A DNA stretch of 19,393 nt from UBA2942 sp045127535 (GCA_045127535.1 JBGVQN010000063.1:1-19393); one strand, 5' to 3'. Positions 6,985 to 15,391 are shown, counted from the stretch's first letter. Made by a program: numbers and translations. Notes: generated by a model from the sequence alone, not told the origin.

Positions 6985-7044
6985 GACTCTTTATGGCTCT
7001 TTATAGAGCTCCGTCCTATCACGTACAGCTTCGTAGAGCTTCGT
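6985..7044. repeat. Array B: six tandem 10-bp repeats near the element boundary
   Basis: Six 10-bp plus-strand units begin at 6985, 6995, 7005, 7015, 7025 and 7035, ending TCTTTAT, TCTTTAT, GCTCCGT, ATCACGT, GCTTCGT and GCTTCGT. They share the period, orientation and NNAGCTTYRT consensus of array A, 316 bp away. The array lies within about 15-100 bp of the likely end of the mobile element. Between the two arrays (6670-6984) I see only the leader ORFs and terminator. Confidence 0.65.
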
Positions 7045-7058
7045 CGTTATCCAACTAA

Positions 7059-8219
7059 TTAAGCGATTTCATCGTCGGGATCTGTAATGCATCCCTGACT
7101 GTGGATGCAGGCAAAGACGGACTCCATGCAGAAAACTCTGACGATACCTCTCTTGGATTTGTATATGTGTTAAGCGGCACCTTAGATATCGAAGCAGAAG
7201 GAGACGGCATCAGCGCCGGCAGCTATCTGCAGGTTGAAGGAGGCACCTTTTCCATTGTATCCGGTGGAGGCAGTGTGAATGGCACTAAGGAAAGCTCCGA
7301 TTCCTGGGGTGGATTTATGGGAGGCGGTCATGGACATGGAGGGACTGATTTTACATCTGATACGGATTCCTCTGCTTCTGATGAAGACAGCACCAGCATC
7401 AAGGGTATAAAAGCAGCCGGAAGTGTGCAGATTCAAAACGGTACCTTTACCATTGATTCTGCAGATGATGCCATTCACTCCAATACTTCTGTATTCATCC
7501 ATGGCGGTACCTTTGAGATTGCTTCCGGAGATGATGGCATCCATGCAGATGAAACGCTGACCATCACTGACTGTACCATGAACATTTCCACGTCTTACGA
7601 AGGACTGGAAGCATTAAATCTGGAAATCTCAGGAGGCGATATTGCTCTGTGTGCAACGGATGATGGACTCAATGCAGCTGGCGGCACAGATTCCAGCGGA
7701 TTTGGCGGTGACCGGGGTGGTGATACATTCGGTCATGGAGGCGGCATGGGCGGCCATGGCGGTAACATGAATGGCATGGGTAGTTCTTCTTCCAACGGCA
7801 GTATTGTGATTTCCGGTGGTACACTGTATATCAATTCTTCCGGCGATGGCCTGGATGCCAATGGTACTTTGACCATATCCGGCGGACACACTACTGTATG
7901 CGGTCCTACCCAGGGTGATACTGCTACCCTTGATTATGATATCAGCGGTGTAATTACAGGAGGTACCTTCATTGGCACAGGTGCTTCTAATATGGCACAG
8001 ACATTCAGTGATGCCGATCAGGGTGTGATTGCCATCAGTGTAGGTAATCAGTCTTCTGGTACAGATATCACCATTACAGATGAGAACGGTAATGAGATCC
8101 TTTCTTACTCTCCTGAACTTTCCTTTGCAGTGGTTATATTCAGCAGTCCTGAGCTGGTTTCCGGACAGTCTTATGATGTTACAGTTGGCTCCATTTCTGG
8201 AACTGTGACTGCAAATTAA
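7059..8219 (+). pseudogene. 5'-truncated DUF4353 carbohydrate-binding-type surface protein
   Basis: From about 7085 the frame encodes the repeat-rich body of a DUF4353 protein: NASLTVDAGKDGLHAENSDD, then many GGTFxIxSGDDGIHA-like turns suggesting a beta-helix, Gly/His-rich linkers (GGFMGGGHGHGG; GHGGGMGGHGG) and a C-terminal beta domain ending GSISGTVTAN. Family members normally begin with a signal peptide and further repeats, which are absent. The frame opens after a TAA at 7056-7058, and the first residues (LSDFIVGIC) do not look like the family. A nominal GTG at 7101 has no ribosome site, so I treat this as a remnant cut by the mobile element. It would have been secreted or cell-wall exposed; expression now is doubtful. 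It converges on ppk. Confidence 0.75.
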
Positions 8220-8230
8220 TAAAAGCTTTG

Positions 8231-8294
8231 AATAACAAGACAACAGGTGCATCAGAAAGCAATCACTTTCTGATGCACCTGTTGTCTTGTTATT
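8231..8294. terminator. Perfect 29-bp-stem hairpin between the DUF4353 remnant and ppk
   Basis: Two perfectly complementary 29-bp arms (8231-8259 and 8266-8294) enclose a 6-base loop CAATCA. It starts 11 bp after the stop codon of the remnant, so it probably ends plus-strand transcription and may work in both directions, but no clear T-tract follows on either strand. It could also be a small dispersed palindrome. Confidence 0.6.
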
Positions 8295-8300
8295 GGAAAT

Positions 8301-8332
8301 CTTAAAATTCCCTTTGTTTTTCCAAAAGGGAA
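8301..8332 (-). terminator. Candidate ppk transcription terminator
   Basis: On the minus strand TTCCCTTT and AAAGGGAA (8308-8315/8325-8332) form an 8-bp stem with a 9-base loop, followed by TTTT. It lies 47 bp after the ppk stop. The T-tract is short, so the neighbouring 29-bp hairpin may share the task. Confidence 0.45.
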
Positions 8333-8378
8333 AGTGCGTCAATACCTCACACGTGACGTAAAACACAATCTGTTAAGA

Positions 8379-10502
8379 TCAATTGCTGCTCTCCATTGGT
8401 TCAAAACAGCGTTCTTCCAGCATGTTTTCTTCTGCCTGTTTTGTCCGTTCCTTTGCTTCCCTGCAGAATACATCCTGGCTCAGTATGGGTTCTGCTTCTC
8501 CACGATCCGGCTTAATGTAGGAACCGTCGCTCTGCAGCACATGGGCCTTGCAGTTATCCGCTAACTGTACCTGGAGGATATGCATGACCTCTTCTTTTAA
8601 GTCCGGATTTTCTACCGGGAAAAGGATCTCCACTCTTCGGTCCAGGTTACGAGGCATCCAGTCAGCACTGCCCATATAGATTTCCGTATCCCCGTCATTA
8701 TAGAAATAGAAGATACGGCTGTGTTCCAGGAAGTTGCCTACGATGGAGCGGACAGAGATGTTCTCACTGACACCTGGAATGCCTACTTTCAGACAACAGA
8801 TACCGCGAACGATCAATTCTATTTTTACACCAGCGCTGGAAGCCTCATATAAAGCAGCGATCACACCCCTGTCACAAAGTGAATTCATTTTGGCAATGAT
8901 ATGTGCCTGACGGCCTTCTCTTGCATTTCTGGTTTCCCGCTCAATCAGTCCTATAAAACGCTTTCTCAGCCATAAAGGTGCAACAGAAAGCTTATTCCAG
9001 CCAAGGGGTTCCGAATAACCGGAAAGCATGTTAAATACAGCTGTAGCATCTTCTCCAATGGCTCTGTTACAGGTGAGCAGACCCATATCTGTATACAGCT
9101 TGGCAGTAGAATCATTGTAATTACCGGTTCCCAGATGTACATATCTGCGGATACCGTCTTCCTCATCTCTTACTACCAGAGTAATCTTGCTGTGGGTCTT
9201 TAAGCCTTTCAGGCCATACAATACATGACATCCTGCTTTTTCCAGCTTCAATGCCCAGCCAATGTTGTTGGCCTCATCAAAACGTGCCTTTAACTCTACC
9301 AGCACCGTTACCTGCTTGCCGTTTTCTGCAGCCTTGATCAGAGCTGCGATAATAGGTGAATTACCGCTGACACGATATAAGGTCTGCTTAATTGCCAGCA
9401 CCTTAGGATCTGTGGAAGCCTGACGTACAAAATCCACTACCGGATCAAAGGTCTCATATGGATGATGCAAAAGGACATCTCCTTTGGCAATGTTATCAAA
9501 AATATTTAAATCCGGGTCGATCTCCGGTACCGGCTGTGGCGTATAGGATTTTGCTCTCAGATGCGCAAAACCTTCTGTTCCATATACCTTCATAAGGAAG
9601 GTCAGATCCAATGGGCCGCTGATTAAGTACACATCCTCGTCCTTGATATTCAGTTCCTTTTTCAGGAACTTTAACAGACCCTTATCTACACTGCTGTCAA
9701 TTTCCAGCTTAATGGTCTCGCCCCATTTGCGGCGTTTCAGAGATTTTTGGATTTCCTTTAATAAGTCCTCTGCATCTTCCTCATCAATGTCCAGATCTGC
9801 ATTGCGCTCAATGCGGTATGGATGGGCGCAGACTACATCATAATTTAAAAACAGCTTCTGAATGTTGCGCTCAATGACTTCCTCTAACAAAATGATTCTG
9901 GTACTGCCATCTTCACCAGGTATCTTCACCAGCCTTGGAAGAACAGAAGGTACCTGAACTGTTGCAAACTCTGTTTCTGCTTTCTTATCCTTTTTGGAAC
10001 GGATCAGTGCTGCAATATTTAAGGATTTATTCATGATCAGAGGAAATGGTCTGGAAGAATCCACTGCCATAGGAGTCAGTACGGGATATACCGTCTCCCG
10101 GAAATAACGGTCTACAAAAGCGCCGTCTTCTTCTGACAGTTCTTCATGATTTTTAATGATATGAAGCCCCTCCTGCTCTAACAGGGGCAACAGCTCCTGA
10201 TAAGTTTCATATTGTGCCTTTACAAGGCGGTGCAGTTCCTCTCCAATACACTCTAACTGTTCAGAAGCACTCATGCCTGCAATATCCAGTTTCTTATAAT
10301 CTGCATGTACCTGATCTTTTAAGGATGCTACACGAACCATGAAAAATTCATCCAGGTTGGATGCCGTAATGCTTAAAAATTTTGCCCGCTCTAACAGAGG
10401 CAGGGTTGTATCCTTTGCTTCTCCTAAAATACGGTAATCAAACTGAATCCAGCTCAGTTCCCGGTTTCTGAAATATTCTGTTTTTTCAAATTCACTAGCC
10501 AT
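8379..10502 (-). CDS. ppk1: Polyphosphate kinase 1
   Basis: This 707-residue enzyme makes long-chain polyphosphate from ATP, reversibly, through a phosphohistidine intermediate. The N-terminal domain shows RELSWIQFDYRIL and FLSITASNLDEFFMVRVASL (42-61). The catalytic phospholipase D-like half has LKTHSKITLVVR, placing the likely phosphorylated His at 437 (E. coli His435 equivalent), and YVHLGTGNYND with His456 (His454 equivalent). FLEHSRIFYF (about 591-600) and MGSADWMPRNLDRRVE (about 610-625) are further family signatures. Length is normal for PPK1. The start has a GGAGG site that lies in the end of the upstream ppx-like gene, 7 bp away, so synthesis and proposed degradation or sensing of polyphosphate are co-transcribed. 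Confidence 0.97.
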   Translation of the reverse strand: MASEFEKTEYFRNRELSWIQFDYRILGEAKDTTLPLLERAKFLSITASNLDEFFMVRVASLKDQVHADYKKLDIAGMSASEQLECIGEELHRLVKAQYETYQELLPLLEQEGLHIIKNHEELSEEDGAFVDRYFRETVYPVLTPMAVDSSRPFPLIMNKSLNIAALIRSKKDKKAETEFATVQVPSVLPRLVKIPGEDGSTRIILLEEVIERNIQKLFLNYDVVCAHPYRIERNADLDIDEEDAEDLLKEIQKSLKRRKWGETIKLEIDSSVDKGLLKFLKKELNIKDEDVYLISGPLDLTFLMKVYGTEGFAHLRAKSYTPQPVPEIDPDLNIFDNIAKGDVLLHHPYETFDPVVDFVRQASTDPKVLAIKQTLYRVSGNSPIIAALIKAAENGKQVTVLVELKARFDEANNIGWALKLEKAGCHVLYGLKGLKTHSKITLVVRDEEDGIRRYVHLGTGNYNDSTAKLYTDMGLLTCNRAIGEDATAVFNMLSGYSEPLGWNKLSVAPLWLRKRFIGLIERETRNAREGRQAHIIAKMNSLCDRGVIAALYEASSAGVKIELIVRGICCLKVGIPGVSENISVRSIVGNFLEHSRIFYFYNDGDTEIYMGSADWMPRNLDRRVEILFPVENPDLKEEVMHILQVQLADNCKAHVLQSDGSYIKPDRGEAEPILSQDVFCREAKERTKQAEENMLEERCFEPMESSN

Positions 10503-10509
10503 TTTTACA

Positions 10510-12036
10510 CTAATTGCCTCCTTTTTTCTGTCGAATTACAGGACAAATGCCAAAGACCTGCTCAAAATATTCTGCTTTACGCTGGAATAAAATCCGTTCT
10601 AAGGTCATATCCTCCATGGTTTCTGCAGTAATCTGCAGCTGATTTTTCTTCATTTCTACTTTCATACCCTTTAACTTGCGGCTTGTTGCCGGCAATAAAG
10701 CAGTGCCAAGACGCAGCATGGCAGTGAGCTTGGTAATCAGCAGATAATGTTCTTCTGTCAGATTCCCTGCCATTTCCTCATAACTCATTACCGGGTCAGT
10801 GTTAAACTTTACTATATATGCAATCATCTGCCGCTCATTGTGGGACAGACCGATGATTTCTGTAGATAGAATAATATTGTAAGAACATTCTCCTGGGGCA
10901 CTTAAGTTGATAAACCGCCCGCAGTCCTGCAAAATTGCTGCAATCTGCAATAACATCCGCTCCCGGTCTCCCAGTCCATGAAGGGAGCGGGTGGCATCAA
11001 AAATAGTACCTACAATGCCCTCTAACATGGCAGCCTCTGTTTTGCTGCCCTTGTAGCGTTTGCTCAGATACCGGGCAGAGGATAAAATATCTTCTGTAAA
11101 GTCATGACCTAACTTTACAATCCCCTCTTTGTCGGCATAATCTGCTGCCACACCATCACTTAAATTGACCTGAGGCAGCCACATGGTCTCTGCACCAAAG
11201 CAGTCCATCACTTTCTTATATACCAGCAGATTGGTCATGATCATGGCAGCAGTTGCCTTGGACTGTTCAAAATCATCTGCCAGCTGTGATACACTCATAC
11301 GGGTCAGCTGCTCATAAAGCTGGGTAAACTGCTCTGCAGTCAGGGATTCCTGTCCCTTACAATATTTACGCACTACCCTGTCCATACCGGAGCTGACTAC
11401 GATCAGGTTGTGGATTTCCCGGTCTTTTAATAACATCCGCTCATATCCCTGCAAATCCCGGTCAATAAACTCTCCGATGATATTTTTCAGATCTGTATCC
11501 TCCACTGCATTGCCAATGGTTTCCTGAATACGCATGGTACCAATTTTCATATTCTGGGTAGATATGAGCTTTTTGTCAAACAGGGAAATCTGTACACTGC
11601 CTGAACTGACATCTACCACTGCTGCACCCTTTTCAATCAAGCTGTTAAATTTAATTTCTTTGGAAGCCACTGCCTTATAACAGATATAACGCTGTTCAGA
11701 ATTGCTGTAAATCTGTACTCTCAGACCTGTATGAAGCTGTATCTGGTCTACAATGAGTGCCCTGTTCTTGGCTTCACGAAGTGCACTGGTTGCTACCAGA
11801 ATGGTCTCCTGCACATTGTACTCTTTTGCCAGCTTCTGATACTCTTTCAATACCTGGCATACCTCTTCTATCCGCTCATAACGGACGGTACGTTCTGCAT
11901 AGGTATCCTTACCCAGAGTTGCTCTGTGGCGAACTCTGTCAATTAATGTAATACCACTTTTTGCAGAGATCTCATAAATCTGCATAGTAGTACTGGATGA
12001 ACCGATGTCCATGACTGCGATTCGATTAACTGCCAT
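10510..12036 (-). CDS. ppx: Ppx/GppA-family exopolyphosphatase-like protein with degenerate HD domain
   Basis: This 508-residue actin-fold protein is of the family that hydrolyses polyphosphate or pppGpp. Motifs from the start: VMDIGSSSTTMQIYEI (8-23), ATSALREAKNR (82-92), SNSEQRYICY (111-120) with E114 at the usual catalytic position, VVDVSSGSVQI (140-150, where most members have DIGGGS) and SSGMDRVV. The C-terminal half resembles the family's HD-type domain, but the motif reads LQDCGRFI (369-376), with Gln in place of His, and the next metal His residues appear replaced. The frame is open up to 12090, but only ATG 12036 has a ribosome site (GGGGAGAAGGGA). It directly precedes ppk. Activity may have shifted toward binding or sensing. 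Confidence 0.88.
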   Translation of the reverse strand: MAVNRIAVMDIGSSSTTMQIYEISAKSGITLIDRVRHRATLGKDTYAERTVRYERIEEVCQVLKEYQKLAKEYNVQETILVATSALREAKNRALIVDQIQLHTGLRVQIYSNSEQRYICYKAVASKEIKFNSLIEKGAAVVDVSSGSVQISLFDKKLISTQNMKIGTMRIQETIGNAVEDTDLKNIIGEFIDRDLQGYERMLLKDREIHNLIVVSSGMDRVVRKYCKGQESLTAEQFTQLYEQLTRMSVSQLADDFEQSKATAAMIMTNLLVYKKVMDCFGAETMWLPQVNLSDGVAADYADKEGIVKLGHDFTEDILSSARYLSKRYKGSKTEAAMLEGIVGTIFDATRSLHGLGDRERMLLQIAAILQDCGRFINLSAPGECSYNIILSTEIIGLSHNERQMIAYIVKFNTDPVMSYEEMAGNLTEEHYLLITKLTAMLRLGTALLPATSRKLKGMKVEMKKNQLQITAETMEDMTLERILFQRKAEYFEQVFGICPVIRQKKGGN

Positions 12037-12145
12037 TCCCTTCTCCCCTCTGCTGCCCCTGCAGCGTTTGTAAAATTTTTGTAAAACCACTTATAAAAAA
12101 GACGAAAGTCTCACTCTACCAAACTTGCCGCCAAACCTGTCGTCA

Positions 12146-12273
12146 AACTTTCAAGACCATACTGCAGCCAAACGATACTATAATCAAACTATATAATAGT
12201 CAAACTATAATATAGTCGGACTATGTGATAGTCAGATTGTCACATAGTTGGCTGCTGTATCGTCTTGAAAGTT
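12146..12273. repeat. 128-bp fold-back element with 16-bp palindromic units
   Basis: Outer arms of 26 bp (12146-12171 and 12248-12273) are inverted copies with 24 matches. Inside, 13-bp near-palindromes of the form ACTAT-NNN-ATAGT begin at 12188, 12204, 12220 and (degenerate) 12236, with 3-bp spacers and so a 16-bp period. On the ppx transcript the whole could fold into one long hairpin or several small ones. The rest of the 12037-12386 gap holds a promoter and otherwise nothing I can assign. Confidence 0.75.
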
Positions 12274-12361
12274 GGTAAAATAAGACCTATACATCCTTAT
12301 TATGTTCTTTGGATTCTGCCATGCTCTTTTATCTCTGTATACGGCAAATTTTCCTGTCTCC

Positions 12362-12390
12362 AGTATAAAAAAAGTAACTGATTTTGTCAA
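12362..12390 (-). promoter_or_regulatory. Near-consensus promoter for ppx-ppk overlapping the pheA stop
   Basis: On the minus strand TTGACA (12385-12390), 17 bp, then TATACT (12362-12367) is close to the sigma-70/SigA consensus, with a T-rich spacer. The pheA TGA stop (12387-12389) lies inside the -35 box. Transcription would start near 12355 and give ppx a leader of about 320 nt containing the fold-back element. Confidence 0.72.
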
Positions 12391-13529
12391 TGGAGGGCAT
12401 TGTAATTGCCCAGAATTTTTAACTGTCCGGCTTCGCTTTCCAGTCCTACCAGAGCATTGCGCACTGCGGGGTCGCTTAGATTGCCTTCAAAGTCAATGTA
12501 GAAGCGGTACTCCCAGGCACGGTCCGGTATGGGTCTGGACTCGATCTTGGTCATGTTCAGAGAATTAAAAATAAAATGGGACAGCTGGTTATACAGGGCA
12601 CCGCTTACATGCTCTGTCTCAATACACAGGCTGATCTTATGTGCGTCCTGCAAAAACTCCTTGCGCTTTTGTACTACAATAAAACGTGTGGTATTGTTCT
12701 GATCATCACTGATGCCCCGCTTTAAGACCTGTAAGCCATACAGCTCTCCTGCCAGCTCGCTGGCAATGGCAGCCTTGGCAGGGTCTCCCTCGCTGACTAC
12801 CTTTTTGGCACTGCCTGCTGTATTGGACTGACCTACCTGCTGCCAGTCTCTGTGCTGCTCCAAAAAGCCTGCACACTGCATCAGCCCCTGTGGATGAGAA
12901 TACACAGTCTGGATCTGGTCTAAGGAAGCTCCCGGCAGTCCCAACAGACAATGCTCTACTTTTAAATAGGTCTCTGCCACAATGGTATTGTCATATTTCA
13001 TCAGCAGATCGTACACATCGCCTACTGCACCTGCTCTGGAATTTTCGATGGGCAGCACTGCAAAATCCGCTCTGCCCTCTGCTACTTCTTCCATGGCAGA
13101 GGCAAAGGTGGATACAGAATACCCGTCTACCTCTTTGCCAAAAAACTGAATCATGGCTGCATTGCCATAAGCGCCCTCTACTCCCTGGTATACCACTCTG
13201 GCACCTTTGGTCTGCAGCTCTGAAATAGGGGTAAATGGGATCTCTCCACCTTTGCCGTTTTCACAGAGGATCTGGTACTGGAGTTTCTTTCCAATGGCCA
13301 TGATCTGGGTAAACAACTCTTTTACACCCTGTCTGGTAAATGGATTTTCCACATCAGCTGTAAGCCCATCTAACTTCTGCTTTTCTCTTACAGGGTCCAA
13401 TACGGCTTTGCCGGTCTGCATCTTGTATGCGATCACATCTTTTGTCAGTTCCAGGCGTTCTGTAAACAGTGCTTTGATCTGATTGTCTACTACGTCAAGT
13501 GATTTTCTTGTTTCGTCTAATGATTTCAT
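12387..13529 (-). CDS. pheA: Bifunctional chorismate mutase / prephenate dehydratase
   Basis: This 380-residue protein converts chorismate to prephenate and then phenylpyruvate, the committed steps to phenylalanine. Residues 1-90 form an AroQ-type chorismate mutase (DETRKSLDVVDNQIKALFTE, ELTKDVIAYKMQTGK). Residues 110-290 are the dehydratase (VVYQGVEGAYGNAAMIQFFG, LPIENSRAGAV and the catalytic TRF at 281-283). The ACT domain at 298-375 holds GALYNQLSHF (310-319) and ESRPIP (330-335), the phenylalanine-binding motifs, so feedback inhibition is expected. The ATG has a modest GGAAG site. It lies 113 bp after folBK in the same direction; that gap holds a 7-bp hairpin stem but no clear promoter. 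Confidence 0.96.
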   Translation of the reverse strand: MKSLDETRKSLDVVDNQIKALFTERLELTKDVIAYKMQTGKAVLDPVREKQKLDGLTADVENPFTRQGVKELFTQIMAIGKKLQYQILCENGKGGEIPFTPISELQTKGARVVYQGVEGAYGNAAMIQFFGKEVDGYSVSTFASAMEEVAEGRADFAVLPIENSRAGAVGDVYDLLMKYDNTIVAETYLKVEHCLLGLPGASLDQIQTVYSHPQGLMQCAGFLEQHRDWQQVGQSNTAGSAKKVVSEGDPAKAAIASELAGELYGLQVLKRGISDDQNNTTRFIVVQKRKEFLQDAHKISLCIETEHVSGALYNQLSHFIFNSLNMTKIESRPIPDRAWEYRFYIDFEGNLSDPAVRNALVGLESEAGQLKILGNYNALH

Positions 13530-13642
13530 ATACTTCCACTTTTCTGCGCAGTCAATTTTTTAGAGCCTGATGGATAGCTGCGCGTTGCAGGCTCCTGAAT
13601 TCTTTTGTTATATTTACTGTATCCTTTTTCCAGTACGGTTTT

Positions 13643-14464
13643 CTATGTTTCTGAACCTTTCAGCCGGTCTAACATTTCCCTTATGGTCATCTGATTTAAG
13701 GGATGGCGCAGCCATGGCGCCAGCTCTGCCATAGGCTCCAGGACAAAGGTTCTTTTGGGGATCTCCGGATGAGGTACCGTCAATGTCTCACTGTCTATCA
13801 CTGCATCATCATAAAACAGTAAATCCAGATCTAACGTCCGCGGTCCCCAATGCATGGTACGCACTCTGCCTGCAGCATTTTCTGCTTCCTGCAGCTTCCC
13901 TAACAGCTCCAGGGGAGATAAGGTGGTGCGAACCTGCATACAGCCGTTTAAAAATACATCCTGTTCTGTCACGCCGTAAGGCTCTGTCTTCAGAAAAGAC
14001 GACACCTGCTCTACTATAATACCTTTGCACTGCTCCAAATGTGCAATACCTGCCCGTAAAAATCCTTCTTTATCTCCCATATTGGAGCCAAGGGCAATGT
14101 ATACAGTATGCCAGCCTCTTGTGATCTCTACAGAAACATATTCCAAGGGAAGTCCTACCGGTGCCCAGGGCTTTTTTACTTCCACAGTTACCTGTTTTAT
14201 ATATGGATAGGACAGAATTTCCTCTGCAAGCTGCTCTGCCACCGCTTCTATCAGCTTACAGGTATGCTGCTGCATATACTCTGTAATGTGTCTGGCAATG
14301 ACACCATAGCTTACCGATTTGTCCATATCATCTGCCAGACCTGCAGGTCTGGCATCCAGATACATGGTGGCACTGACCAGGAACATCTGCCCCAGGGTAT
14401 TTTCCGCCTCATACACCCCATGTCTGGCAAATACTTTTAAATCTGAAATGTGGATTTTATCCAT
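13643..14464 (-). CDS. folBK: Fused dihydroneopterin aldolase / HPPK
   Basis: This 273-residue bifunctional folate enzyme has dihydroneopterin aldolase (FolB) at residues 1-117 and 6-hydroxymethyl-7,8-dihydropterin pyrophosphokinase (FolK) at 118-270. FolB motifs are LKVFARHGVYEAEN (9-22), KLIEAVAEQLAEEI (70-83) and VEVKKPWAPVG (94-104). FolK motifs are YIALGSNMGDKEGFL (122-136), the ATP/pterin-binding HWGPRTLDLDLLFYDD (205-220) and VPHPEIPKRTFVLEP (230-244). The two activities act in sequence to supply the pterin pyrophosphate used by FolP, whose gene lies just upstream. The start has an AAAGGAGA site and a 30-bp gap from folP. Confidence 0.95.
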   Translation of the reverse strand: MDKIHISDLKVFARHGVYEAENTLGQMFLVSATMYLDARPAGLADDMDKSVSYGVIARHITEYMQQHTCKLIEAVAEQLAEEILSYPYIKQVTVEVKKPWAPVGLPLEYVSVEITRGWHTVYIALGSNMGDKEGFLRAGIAHLEQCKGIIVEQVSSFLKTEPYGVTEQDVFLNGCMQVRTTLSPLELLGKLQEAENAAGRVRTMHWGPRTLDLDLLFYDDAVIDSETLTVPHPEIPKRTFVLEPMAELAPWLRHPLNQMTIREMLDRLKGSET

Positions 14465-14494
14465 GGTTCTCCTTTCCCTGTTTATAGCCTCTGA

Positions 14495-15331
14495 TCATGC
14501 CCGTAAAATAGCCTGTGCCATTTTTGCAGCACGTACATTGGCCTGTACGTTGTGCACCCGGATGATGGAGCAGCCTTTTTCGATGCCCATAACGGTGGTT
14601 GCCAGTGTACCTTCTTCCCGCTCTCCTGCCGGCAGATCCAGTGTCAGTCCAATCATGGACTTTCTGGAAGTACCCAACAGTACCGGATAGCCCAGTTGGG
14701 TCACCACCTCCAGATGCTTCATGAGCACCAGATTCTGTCTGTAATCCTTAGCAAATCCAAAGCCAGGATCCAAAATGATCTGTTCTTTTTTCACACCAGC
14801 CTCTACTGCAATGGCCACACTATCCAGCAAATCTGCCTCCACGTCCTGTAAATAATCTCCATACTCCCCTTTTGCCCGATTATGCATCAGGCATACCGGC
14901 AGCTGATGCTTCACTGCCACTTCTGCCATAGCACTTTTGGCATCTGCCTGTCCCAGACTTCTGCGCTCATAAGCAAAGCCCCAGATATCATTCAGCAAAT
15001 CTGCCCCAGCTGCAGCTGCAGCCTCTGCCACAGCACCTTTGTAGGTATCTATGGATACCGGAATATCAAAACGTGCCTTAACAGCTTCTATCACAGGCAC
15101 TACCCGTTCCATTTCCTCTGCCTCTGACAGCAGAGTATATCCAGGACGGGTGGATTCCCCTCCGATATCCAGGATGGCCATGCCCTGGCCAATCATTTCC
15201 TCTACATGATGAAGGGCCGCATCCAGCTGATTCCACTTACCTCCATCTGAAAAAGAATCAGGAGTCACATTTAAGATTCCCATAATATATACCTGATTTT
15301 CCAGATCAAATTCTCTATTCCCTATTTTCAT
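14495..15331 (-). CDS. folP: Dihydropteroate synthase
   Basis: This 278-residue TIM-barrel enzyme joins p-aminobenzoate to the pterin pyrophosphate to form dihydropteroate; it is the sulfonamide target. Motifs in order: IMGILNVTPDSFSDGG (16-31), DIGGESTRPG (55-64), VSIDTYK (92-98), NDIWGFA (114-120), DPGFGFAKDYRQNL (188-201), GTSRKSMIG (220-228) and the phosphate-binding RVHN (258-261). All key positions are present and length is normal. The ATG has an AAAGGA site. A possible TATAAA -10 (15360-15365) with TTGAAT (15381-15386) 15 bp away may give it a weak promoter, since a large fold-back separates it from folE. Confidence 0.97.
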   Translation of the reverse strand: MKIGNREFDLENQVYIMGILNVTPDSFSDGGKWNQLDAALHHVEEMIGQGMAILDIGGESTRPGYTLLSEAEEMERVVPVIEAVKARFDIPVSIDTYKGAVAEAAAAAGADLLNDIWGFAYERRSLGQADAKSAMAEVAVKHQLPVCLMHNRAKGEYGDYLQDVEADLLDSVAIAVEAGVKKEQIILDPGFGFAKDYRQNLVLMKHLEVVTQLGYPVLLGTSRKSMIGLTLDLPAGEREEGTLATTVMGIEKGCSIIRVHNVQANVRAAKMAQAILRA

Positions 15332-15391
15332 ACGGTCATTCCTTTCATCATTCCCCGGCTTTATAGAATTGCCAAACTGTATTCAATATCA

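Noticed and set aside
7629..8366. 245-codon minus-strand ORF antisense to the DUF4353 remnant
   Set aside because: It is a shadow of the repetitive plus-strand coding sequence, with no ribosome site or recognisable domain.
12037..12090. N-terminal extension of the ppx-like protein to GTG 12090
   Set aside because: No ribosome site there, and the extra residues precede the conserved start of the family; ATG 12036 has a strong site.
12093..12112. AGAC/GTCT hairpin with a T-tract in the ppx leader as a terminator
   Set aside because: The stem is only four to five pairs; too weak to call, though the T-run is real.
12172..12248. Short regular repeats resembling a CRISPR array
   Set aside because: Units are 13-bp palindromes with 3-bp spacers, far too short for CRISPR repeats and spacers, and there are no cas genes.
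13563..13594. Hairpin GAGCCTG/CAGGCTC between folBK and pheA as a terminator
   Set aside because: On the minus strand it is followed by A residues, not T, so it lacks the terminator signature.
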